DNA from: Desulfobacter hydrogenophilus | GTDB taxonomy: Bacteria; Desulfobacterota; Desulfobacteria; Desulfobacterales; Desulfobacteraceae | Assembly: GCF_004319545.1 (NCBI RefSeq) | Contig: NZ_CP036313.1 | Span: 3,660,501-3,724,500 of the forward strand | Reading direction: 5' to 3' | DNA: 64,000 nt | Program-made: the position numbers and the translations under genes | In this document: one piece after another, positions 52,835-60,582 of the stretch | How the letters are laid out: every line of letters starts with the position of its first letter | Position numbering within the stretch: position 1 is the first letter of the stretch | Notes under the pieces: model-generated | Database searches by the model: none | The model's input: only the letters and a program-made list of their open reading frames with translations | What the model was told of the DNA's origin: nothing

Positions 52835-55800
52835 TTTTTTTTAGGGGTTTCTTTGGAAACCGTTGTTTGTTCAGGTGTTAAGTAGTTTATGATGTCGGCT
52901 ATGGTCTTCAAACTGCCCATGTCATCCGGTGATAATGCCTTGGAACCCGGTTGTTCCTGTTCAAGTCGTGACAAAATCTCAACCCGTTTTATGGAGTCAA
53001 TGCCAAGATCCGATTCAAGGTTCATTCCCGGTTCGAGCATCTCTTGGGGAAAACCTGTTAATTCACTGATGATGCTGACCAGAATGCCGAGGGTATCTTG
53101 GGATTGAGCCGGCTCGTTGTTTTTCGGCTCATTTTTCGCATTGGCAATGGGGCGGTCTGTTTGTTCAGGTACCGGGGCCTGGTCTGTTTCAACAGCCGTA
53201 CAGATATCTCCAAGGGTTTTGACTGAACCCAGGCGCTGGGCTGATAGATCGTTACTGTCGGGAAATGCTTTTTCAAGTTCTGAAATGATCTCGACCTTTT
53301 TAATGGAATCAACGCCAAGGTCTGATTCAATATCCATTTCAGGTTCTAGCATCTCCACCGGGAATCCTGTTAAGCGGCTGACAATTTCAAACAGAACATT
53401 TTTGACTTCCGGGGTAGGGGGCGCTGCTGCAGATGGGACAGGTGTTGCGGGTGCTGCTGGTGCCTGGGGTTGCTGGGCCTGGTGCGGCGCCGGCTTTGAT
53501 ACAGATTGCTGAATTGGTTGTGCTGGGGCCGCCGCTGACATGTGGGGGTGGTAATCGGGCATGGTCTGTGCGGGGGCCGGGGGCTGGGGTACACGGACTG
53601 GCTGGATTGGGGCTGATACTTGTCCACGGGTTTGTGACATCAGCGCGGCCAGGGCCTGGCTGGCTTGGGTCTGGGTTTCCAGAAACTTCTCATGGGCCCG
53701 GGCGGTCTGGGCTTGGAGCTGCTGCATGGCATTGAGTCCCTGGACAAGGATATCCGGGTTTGCAGGAATCTGGTTTGTAGTCACATATTGGGTTGAATTT
53801 GACGCTGGTTGGGCTTGATAATCGTTAAATTCAGGGTGCGGAAAAGATGTCATGGTATTTCCTTGTGTGGTGGATGTCTGTTGGGTTGAACCCGTTGTAT
53901 ACACAGATGAATCCGGTACAATGTTTTCGTTTTTTGGGTTTTGGCGTACCTGGGTCTCTATTAAAGGCTGGGATTGTGTTGGCTGGGGGCGTGTCGGCCG
54001 ACCGGGGGCGTCAATGGGTGCCTGTTCAGTCTGAATCATTTCAGGCTGGGATGTTTCAGGTACCGTGGGTTTTGAATTGGCTCCGTTGATCATGATAACA
54101 AGTTTTTTAGACTCAGGCTGCGCCGCATCCTCTTCCCAGGCGGAAAGATCCACAGGATGACCTGAGGCTGCAAGGGCGCACAATCCCATGCCTAAATCCT
54201 GGATACCCGAATTTTTCCCGGCTGATTTATCCAGGGCAATGGTCTGTACATTCTGGTCTTTTAAAATAGATTTAATCAGACCGCACAGAACGGATTTGGG
54301 TCCAATTTCCAGAAATGTGTCAACGCCTTGTTCGTGCATTTGTTTGATGTCACCAATAAAATCCACCGGGTACATCAACTGCTGCCCTAACAGCTCCTGG
54401 GCCTTTGCTGAATCCTCAGGGTAGGGCGATCCAGTCGTATTGGATAATACCCTAATTTGCGTGGGTGTGATGGCGGTTTTCTGGGTCAACGCATTGAACG
54501 GGGCTGCGGCATCTGATACCAGGCGGCTGTGAAACGCTGCGGCTACAGGCAGTTTGATGGCCCGTATTTTATGCTTTTTGCAAATTTTTTCAGCGTTGAG
54601 AATCTGTTGGGTCTCCCCGGATAACACGCCCTGGACCGGGCTGTTTTTATTGGCCAGGACCAGGTCAAGTTTTTCTTTTTCAATGAGGGCTTCAATCTTT
54701 TCAATGGGGGCCTGGATTGCGAGCATGCTGCCGGGATCTCCTGCACTCTGACCGGCCTTGGACATGAAGTTGCCCCGGGCAGCCGAAAGTTCAAGACAGG
54801 TCTGGGCATCAATCCAGCCGGCTGCATATAGGGCGCACAACTCTCCGTAACTGTGGCCGCAGGTCATCTCAGGTGCCACATTGAACCGGGAAAGAATGTT
54901 CAGCATGGACAAGGAGACCGCACCAATTGCGGGTTGGGCGATACGGGTCTGCCGCAGAGCTGCCTCGGCCGATTTTTTATCCATGGCATATTCCGGCGGC
55001 GGATACATATAGGCGGACAGTAGTCCATCATCTTCTGCATCCGTGTCGCTGACACAGGCCTGGGCCATATCAAGCACTTTAAGGCTTTCGGGAAAAACAG
55101 ACATAATCTGACCGCCCATCCCGGTGTACTGACTTCCCTGGCCGGGGAAGACAAATCCCAGTTTGCCTGATGCTGCACCTTTACCATAAAATATCGGCGG
55201 TTTGGCAGGTTGATCACCATTGACCATGCATTTTGCCTGGGATATGCGTTCAAAAAAATCATCCTGGTCAGACAGTAAAATCAATAACCGCTCTTCGTGT
55301 TTTGATGAAAATACTTTCCTGGATTGGGCGGCCTGCCAGGCAATGGCCTGGGTAACGGCGGCCTTGTCCCTGATATCATAGGCTTTTATGGTTTCAGAAA
55401 CGGTATCAAGTTTTTCAACAATATCTTCTTTATTTTTTCCGGAAAAAGCCAGGATCTGCACCGTACCGTCCCAGGAGATATTGACTTTTTCAGGCGCGTA
55501 CTCTTCAAGCACGGCATGAAAGTTTGACCCACCGAACCCAAAGGCGGAAACACCGGAACATCTCAAAGAGTTATTCGCACCGTTGCCGATCCAAGGCCTT
55601 GCAACCTGGTTGAGATAGAAAGGGGAGTTGTGTATGTCCAGATCAGGGTCAGGCGTTTGGGCTTTGAGTGTGGGGGGGATGACCTTGTGGTGCAACGCCA
55701 GGGCTGCCTTGATAATGCCCGCAGCGCCTGCTGCCGCTTTGGCGTGCCCGATCATGGATTTCACGGATCCTATGGCTGTGGATTCGGTGGCTTTGCCTTT

Positions 55801-56922
55801 GAAAAATTGTTTCAGTGCCGTAAATTCAACCTTGTCACCCACCCGGGTTCCAGTGCCGTGGGCTTCAATCAGTCCCACGGATTCGGGCAAAATACCTGCA
55901 TTGCTATAGGCGCTTTCCAGGGCCTTGACCTGTCCTTTGGCCTCCGGGGCATATACGGCCGAGGTGCGTCCGTCACTGGACGTGCCCATGCCTTTGATGA
56001 CCGCATAAATCCGGTCCTGGTCACGCTGGGCATCTTCCAGGCGCTTGAGCACTATCAGGCCTACGCCTTCACCAAGCACTGTACCGTCGGCGTTTTCTGA
56101 AAAGGGTCGGGCGTCACTGCTATGGGACAATACACCTGTTTTGGCAAAACACATGTGCATGAAAATGTCATTGAGGGTATCCACCCCGCCGGTGATGGAC
56201 ATATCGCACTGTCCGGTTTTAAGTTCCATCATGGCAGTATGAATGGCGGACAGGGAGCTTGCACATGCCGCATCACACACCGTGTTGGTGCCGGACAGGT
56301 CCAGGCGGTTGGCGATTCTTCCGGCCACCACATTACCCAAAAGGCCTGGAAATGAATTTTCCTGCCAGCTGACATAGGAATCGCTGATCTGTTTTAAGAC
56401 GCGTTTCTTTTTATCAGGGGCGATGCCGGCCGCATCCAAAGCCTTTTTCCAGAACGGGTGTCCCAGCCTTGCGCCAAGGGGGATCACCAGTTCCTGGGTG
56501 CCGGTTACCCCGAGGATTACATTGACCCGTTTTTTTTTGAGATGGGTATGGCCCACAGGATAGCCTGCATCGGCAAGTGCCATGCGAACCACTTCCAGGC
56601 TTAGAAGCTGGGAGGTGTCTGTGGCGTCAATGTTTTTTGGGGGCATACCATAGGCTAAGGGGTCAAAGGCAATGTCTGGTAAAAAACCACCTCTATTGCA
56701 ATAGACATGGTCCGGGCAGTCCGGGTCTTCATTGAAATAATCTTTCAGACGCCAGTGTGAGTCTTCAGGCACTTTTGTGATGGCATCAATGCCGTTAAAT
56801 ACCAATTTCCAGAACTCTTTAAGGTTTCTGGATTCAGGAAAAATACAGCCCATGCCGATTATGGCAATGGGCGTTTTCGGTGTACAAGGCGTCTGTTTTG
56901 GGCTTGCGGCTTTGGGTGTCAT
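52816..56922 (-). CDS. pfaA: PfaA-like polyketide/PUFA synthase first part: KS - AT - ACP - ACP
   Basis: The 1368-residue frame holds a ketosynthase (about 16-470; Cys in CDAACASSLSAI, His in EAHGTGT and GHAKAAAG), an acyltransferase (about 600-900; FPGQGSQYTGMG and Ser in GHSYGELCALY), a Pro/Gln/Ala-rich linker (about 970-1180) and two ACPs (serines in LGVDSIKKVE and LGIDSIKRVE). It stops five codons past an AAA-AAA-AAA run. Classical PfaA is about 2500-2800 residues and continues into KR. The start has only a weak ribosome site. pfaD is 108 bp upstream, in the same direction. Confidence 0.92.
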   Translation of the reverse strand: MTPKAASPKQTPCTPKTPIAIIGMGCIFPESRNLKEFWKLVFNGIDAITKVPEDSHWRLKDYFNEDPDCPDHVYCNRGGFLPDIAFDPLAYGMPPKNIDATDTSQLLSLEVVRMALADAGYPVGHTHLKKKRVNVILGVTGTQELVIPLGARLGHPFWKKALDAAGIAPDKKKRVLKQISDSYVSWQENSFPGLLGNVVAGRIANRLDLSGTNTVCDAACASSLSAIHTAMMELKTGQCDMSITGGVDTLNDIFMHMCFAKTGVLSHSSDARPFSENADGTVLGEGVGLIVLKRLEDAQRDQDRIYAVIKGMGTSSDGRTSAVYAPEAKGQVKALESAYSNAGILPESVGLIEAHGTGTRVGDKVEFTALKQFFKGKATESTAIGSVKSMIGHAKAAAGAAGIIKAALALHHKVIPPTLKAQTPDPDLDIHNSPFYLNQVARPWIGNGANNSLRCSGVSAFGFGGSNFHAVLEEYAPEKVNISWDGTVQILAFSGKNKEDIVEKLDTVSETIKAYDIRDKAAVTQAIAWQAAQSRKVFSSKHEERLLILLSDQDDFFERISQAKCMVNGDQPAKPPIFYGKGAASGKLGFVFPGQGSQYTGMGGQIMSVFPESLKVLDMAQACVSDTDAEDDGLLSAYMYPPPEYAMDKKSAEAALRQTRIAQPAIGAVSLSMLNILSRFNVAPEMTCGHSYGELCALYAAGWIDAQTCLELSAARGNFMSKAGQSAGDPGSMLAIQAPIEKIEALIEKEKLDLVLANKNSPVQGVLSGETQQILNAEKICKKHKIRAIKLPVAAAFHSRLVSDAAAPFNALTQKTAITPTQIRVLSNTTGSPYPEDSAKAQELLGQQLMYPVDFIGDIKQMHEQGVDTFLEIGPKSVLCGLIKSILKDQNVQTIALDKSAGKNSGIQDLGMGLCALAASGHPVDLSAWEEDAAQPESKKLVIMINGANSKPTVPETSQPEMIQTEQAPIDAPGRPTRPQPTQSQPLIETQVRQNPKNENIVPDSSVYTTGSTQQTSTTQGNTMTSFPHPEFNDYQAQPASNSTQYVTTNQIPANPDILVQGLNAMQQLQAQTARAHEKFLETQTQASQALAALMSQTRGQVSAPIQPVRVPQPPAPAQTMPDYHPHMSAAAPAQPIQQSVSKPAPHQAQQPQAPAAPATPVPSAAAPPTPEVKNVLFEIVSRLTGFPVEMLEPEMDIESDLGVDSIKKVEIISELEKAFPDSNDLSAQRLGSVKTLGDICTAVETDQAPVPEQTDRPIANAKNEPKNNEPAQSQDTLGILVSIISELTGFPQEMLEPGMNLESDLGIDSIKRVEILSRLEQEQPGSKALSPDDMGSLKTIADIINYLTPEQTTVSKETPKKKLRMTP
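52834..52842 (-). other. A9 slippery run: candidate -1 frameshift or slippage site
   Basis: On the minus strand the zero frame reads CCT-AAA-AAA-AAA-CTT and stops 15 bases further on. One base back, the frame reads AAA-ACT-TCG-CAT-GAC and stays open to 49238. A heptamer A-AAA-AAA in the right phase permits tandem tRNA-Lys slippage, and nine A residues also favour RNA polymerase slippage. Confidence 0.7.
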
Positions 56923-57030
56923 ATATGAAAAATAATTATGGTTGCTGGTTTAATATATTATATTTTACAGCACCTATATATATGGCAACGGGACTCGGAT
57001 CATCCACCGGCAAGGATATTGACAAAAGTT

Positions 57031-58605
57031 TTACATAGGTTTCGAAGAGATCAGTTCTAATATTTCATCGAGCGGCATGGGAGAAAAAAGGCTTGCACCG
57101 GGGGGCAGTTCAAGTCCCTGGACCCTTGCAAATGCAGCCCGGGTGACAACACAGGCACCGGTGAGCAGATTCATGGCGATTTCTGCTGCAAACCGATTAG
57201 TATGGGGTTCAAGAAAGCTGCCTTTGGCCCATTGGTTGAATGCGCCCATGGCAGGGCCGCACCAGATCTGGTAATCCATTTTACGCTGGGTATCCCCCTG
57301 GATTGCCCACCTGGAAGACTGTCCAAGATAGGATCTGAAAACCAGGGCCATTTTGTGGGCCGGGTCCTGTTCTGCACGATCCACCTCCTGCTGTTGTCCC
57401 CGTGACAGGAAAAAGCCCCGGGTGGATTGCCATGCGGCATCAAACGACGTTAATAAAAATTTGTCCTCAATTTCCTTTTGGACCGCCGGGGGAAGGTCTT
57501 GAAAACATGCGTACCCTTTGTAAAACTGATACAATTTTTCTGCGCGCACAGGAAATAACGTACCACGTTTGAGTACCTGTACCCGTGCTCCGATTTCAAA
57601 CATGTCTGCGGAAGGCGCCATGGCAACGTCTGCCTGTTCGGCCTGGCTGAGTAATTTTTTAACATCCTCGCAAATGCCGGCCTCAACACATGCCTGGTTA
57701 ATGGATCCGGTAAGAATATATGCAGCTCCCATGCTGAAAGCGGCCGAGGCGGATTCCGGCGTGGCAATGCCGCCGCCAAGGCCCACGCATAGCGGGCTTT
57801 TAAAACTGTATGTTGCCATGGCTTCGTTCTTCAGGGCGATGAACGTTGGCAAAAGTGCCAGGGCAGGGCGGTTATCCGTATGGCCACCGGAATCGGCCTC
57901 GGCGGTAAGATCCTGGGCCATGGGGATTTGAGCGGCAAGCATGGCTTCTTCCGACGTGATCAGCTGTCGCTCAACGAGCTGGTCGAGCAGTTTTTCCGGC
58001 GGTGGTGCAAAAAACTGTCGGGCCACTTCAATGCGGGACACCTTTGCAATAATACGGTTGGGGGTGACAATATCACCCTGGTTGTTTTTATGGATGCCTT
58101 TGATACGATAATATACTAAGGGCAGGGTGATGCGCAGGAAGGCTGCTGCAGATATCAGGGGTACCCCATGGTCAAGATAGAGTTGTACCGTTGCCATTTC
58201 ATGGTCCGGATCTGCCAGGCTGTGGATCAGATTAAATCCAAAGGGTTTGTTCCCAAGGGCGGCCTTAAGCTCAAGAATGGCTGTTTTAATTTGTGCAAGG
58301 CTCAATCCGCCGGCACCAAAAAAACCGAGCATCCCGTTTTCGCCCATGGTCTTCACAAGTGCGGTGGACGCGATGCCGTTGGCCATGGCACCGGCCACAT
58401 AAGCATATTTTAAACCATGGCGACGCTTAAATGCTAAGTCCCCAAGATTTTCCGGGCGTATGGCAGGCACATAAGTCTGTTCTGACAGCGACGCCATATT
58501 GCTTTGTGATGGACGGCTGATATGTATTCCGTCAAAACTTGTTATAAGTAGTTGCGGACGGTTGATATCATGGATAGCCCTAACTAAATCAATTTGCGAT
58601 GTCAT
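57031..58605 (-). CDS. pfaD: PfaD-like trans-acting enoyl reductase
   Basis: The 524-residue flavoenzyme belongs to the nitronate-monooxygenase-like FMN family used as enoyl reductase by PUFA synthases. Typical segments are AYVAGAMANGIASTALVKTMGENGMLGFFGAGG, FGFNLIHSLADP, CVGLGGGIATPESASAAFSMGAAYILTGSINQA and a C-terminal CGPAMGAFNQWAKGSFLE. The frame is open 32 codons further upstream; the ATG at 58603-58605 is chosen because homology begins there, though its ribosome site is weak. It lies upstream of pfaA on the same strand and should reduce enoyl intermediates of the complex. Confidence 0.93.
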   Translation of the reverse strand: MTSQIDLVRAIHDINRPQLLITSFDGIHISRPSQSNMASLSEQTYVPAIRPENLGDLAFKRRHGLKYAYVAGAMANGIASTALVKTMGENGMLGFFGAGGLSLAQIKTAILELKAALGNKPFGFNLIHSLADPDHEMATVQLYLDHGVPLISAAAFLRITLPLVYYRIKGIHKNNQGDIVTPNRIIAKVSRIEVARQFFAPPPEKLLDQLVERQLITSEEAMLAAQIPMAQDLTAEADSGGHTDNRPALALLPTFIALKNEAMATYSFKSPLCVGLGGGIATPESASAAFSMGAAYILTGSINQACVEAGICEDVKKLLSQAEQADVAMAPSADMFEIGARVQVLKRGTLFPVRAEKLYQFYKGYACFQDLPPAVQKEIEDKFLLTSFDAAWQSTRGFFLSRGQQQEVDRAEQDPAHKMALVFRSYLGQSSRWAIQGDTQRKMDYQIWCGPAMGAFNQWAKGSFLEPHTNRFAAEIAMNLLTGACVVTRAAFARVQGLELPPGASLFSPMPLDEILELISSKPM

Positions 58606-58888
58606 AGTGTTGTATTGTCCCTGCCGGATACTGTGCAAGATGTTATCGTATATACTGACGCTATTCCCCAACGTTACGACGTCTGCAGCGCTGGGGTACA
58701 ATTTTTATGGCTGGAGTCTAATATCATACCCGATGCTTGTAATCAAGATACCGTGTTGATGACAGGTGTGGCATATCGTTGGGTCCAGCCCTTTGTAGAT
58801 GATACTGATGGCTTGGTTTTCGCGGTTAAAAAGATGGGCTTCTCCGATTTTATCCATAAATTCACCGTGAAGTAAAAAATACGGGTGA
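58606..58888. promoter_or_regulatory. Leader region upstream of pfaD
   Basis: This 283-bp gap should carry the promoter of the pfaD-pfaA unit. No gene with support is seen, and no operator palindrome stands out. Confidence 0.4.
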
Positions 58889-59182
58889 TTATTTTTTTCG
58901 TGCCGACAGGATCCATACCAAGGACCATCCCAAGGCCACGGGCAAAATGCCAAAAACGATAAACATTAAAATTTGTCCCTGCCATGGTTTTGTCCACAAC
59001 GCGCTGATGATGACGTCGGCTACGGACAATACAATGGCGAACCTTATTGTCATTGTGAATACCCTGGTATTCGGCCTTGTTTTTTTTCTCTTGCCCTGGG
59101 GCTTTGAGTTCATCATTCTGGGTACAATCAGAATACATAAGATCAGAAGGATAAGTATAAGAATTTCACTGATGCCGGTCAC
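58889..59182 (-). CDS. Small membrane protein of unknown function
   Basis: The 97-residue protein starts with GTG preceded by an AGGA site. It has an N-terminal hydrophobic helix (ISEILILILLILCILIVP), a basic stretch (QGKRKKTRPN) and two further helices ending in WILSARKK. The N-terminal part superficially resembles TatA, but the amphipathic helix is missing, so I do not name it. It lies 36 bp after the DnaJ-like gene and may be cotranscribed with it. Confidence 0.6.
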   Translation of the reverse strand: MTGISEILILILLILCILIVPRMMNSKPQGKRKKTRPNTRVFTMTIRFAIVLSVADVIISALWTKPWQGQILMFIVFGILPVALGWSLVWILSARKK

Positions 59183-59218
59183 TTAAGTTTCCTAAAATTT
59201 GTTGTGTTCAATTATTGT

Positions 59219-59743
59219 CTACCGGTTATAAATGGATTTGAGCGTTGCATAGGCCTGCTGAATTTCTAAAAATTTTTCATTGGCAAGGGTTGAAAATTCT
59301 TCACCCAGGTGGGACAGTTTATCCGGGTGATATTGCTTGGCCTTGTTTTTATATGCACTTTGAACGTCAGACCAGGACGCTGAGTCGTCCACACCAAGGA
59401 CCTCATATGCAGATTTATGGGTGCTGGTTCTATCTGATGTTTTCTTTTTTGTGGACTGACCTGTTGCGTTGGTCCTGTTCGACGATTGGTTTGGATTTGC
59501 CTTTTGGTATGTTTGATCCGTTCCAGAACCCTGCCCTTTTTTCCCAGACGATTGTTTAGTACCTTTTTTAAATAAAAAAGAGGGCAGCCGGCCATATCTG
59601 ATCAGATGATAAAGACACATCATAACCAGACTGTCATCTATCCATCCAATCCAGGGTAGATACATTTCGGGAATGAGGTCAACAGGCGAAATAAGATAGG
59701 CCAGGCCTAAAAGAATCAGCACAAATTTAACAAGGGTAGACAT
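59219..59743 (-). CDS. DUF1232 - DnaJ domain membrane protein
   Basis: The 174-residue protein has an N-terminal DUF1232/YkvA-type segment (about 5-50, LAYLISPVDLIPE and WIGWIDDSLVM), a polar low-complexity linker (about 65-108) and a C-terminal J domain (about 110-172) with the HPD motif in KQYHPDKLSH. J domains stimulate Hsp70 ATPases. The ATG at 59741-59743 directly follows the dapB TGA. Other members of this fusion are common in Proteobacteria. The role is unknown. Confidence 0.85.
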   Translation of the reverse strand: MSTLVKFVLILLGLAYLISPVDLIPEMYLPWIGWIDDSLVMMCLYHLIRYGRLPSFLFKKGTKQSSGKKGQGSGTDQTYQKANPNQSSNRTNATGQSTKKKTSDRTSTHKSAYEVLGVDDSASWSDVQSAYKNKAKQYHPDKLSHLGEEFSTLANEKFLEIQQAYATLKSIYNR

Positions 59744-59745
59744 TG

Positions 59746-60582
59746 TCACTTCCCGCTGGTCAGAACATCAATCATTGTGAAAAGTTTTTGCTCAAAAGCG
59801 TTTGTATCAATTTGGTTTTTTAGAAAAACGACAGCGTCAAAGGTGCCTGCAACATAAATCTGCCGTCCATTTATGTTATGGGTCAGTTCAAAAAGTGCAG
59901 ACCCGTCCGGTGCTTTCAGCGTATATGTATGCCACCCGTGCCCACCTATGTACTCCTCTGGAACACCTAAATTTTCTTTCTGGGTCTTGGGATCTCTGAT
60001 TTTTTCAATGTCGGAAAGATTAAAGTCTGTTCCGAGTTGATTGAAACAGGCTACCAGGGCCTTGGCCGTGCCCGATGTATCGGCTTTCCCCTGTTGATGG
60101 CTCTCTTTGACCTGAAGCGTGAATCCTTTAAACAGTCCCGGAAACGCGTTTGCCCCGTATTCAAGCATGGCTTGAAGACCCACAATCTGTTTGGCCATAT
60201 TCGGGGCAATAACCGCAGGCATAGACCCGTTTTTCACAGTACGCTCCAACTCTTGCCTGTCGCCGCCCGTGGTGCCCATAACAAATGGTATTTTGTGCGT
60301 AACATAAAATTTTGCATTGTCATTTACAGCTGTTGGGTGGGTGTAATCAACACAAATGCAGCCAGGGTAGGATTCAAGAATCTCATGGATTTTATTTTCC
60401 CTTTCACTGGGTTTTAAAAGGGTTATTTTTGTCTGATCCACGGACACCTGGCCCAGGGTAATCTCTTCTCCGGTAAGGGAAAACGGTACAAGGGTAAATC
60501 GTTCATCTTGGCATGCGGATTCAGCCATTATACGGGCTACATTCCCAGGCAGTCCGTTGATCATGAGGGGTATGCAATTCAT
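59746..60582 (-). CDS. dapB: 4-hydroxy-tetrahydrodipicolinate reductase, plant-type
   Basis: The 278-residue enzyme reduces dihydrodipicolinate in lysine and diaminopimelate synthesis. It has the nucleotide motif MINGLPGNVARIM, VMGTTGGDR and APNMAKQIVGLQ. The catalytic loop reads ESHQQGKADTSGTAKAL, as in the plant-type enzyme, instead of the E-x-HH-x-x-K-x-D-A-P-S-G-T form of E. coli. Its ATG overlaps the upstream gene's stop (ATGA). The length is close to the usual 270. Confidence 0.88.
   Translation of the reverse strand: MNCIPLMINGLPGNVARIMAESACQDERFTLVPFSLTGEEITLGQVSVDQTKITLLKPSERENKIHEILESYPGCICVDYTHPTAVNDNAKFYVTHKIPFVMGTTGGDRQELERTVKNGSMPAVIAPNMAKQIVGLQAMLEYGANAFPGLFKGFTLQVKESHQQGKADTSGTAKALVACFNQLGTDFNLSDIEKIRDPKTQKENLGVPEEYIGGHGWHTYTLKAPDGSALFELTHNINGRQIYVAGTFDAVVFLKNQIDTNAFEQKLFTMIDVLTSGK

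Noticed and set aside
58889..59182. TatA-like protein
   Set aside because: The N-terminal helix looks similar, but the amphipathic helix of TatA is missing and two further membrane helices are present.
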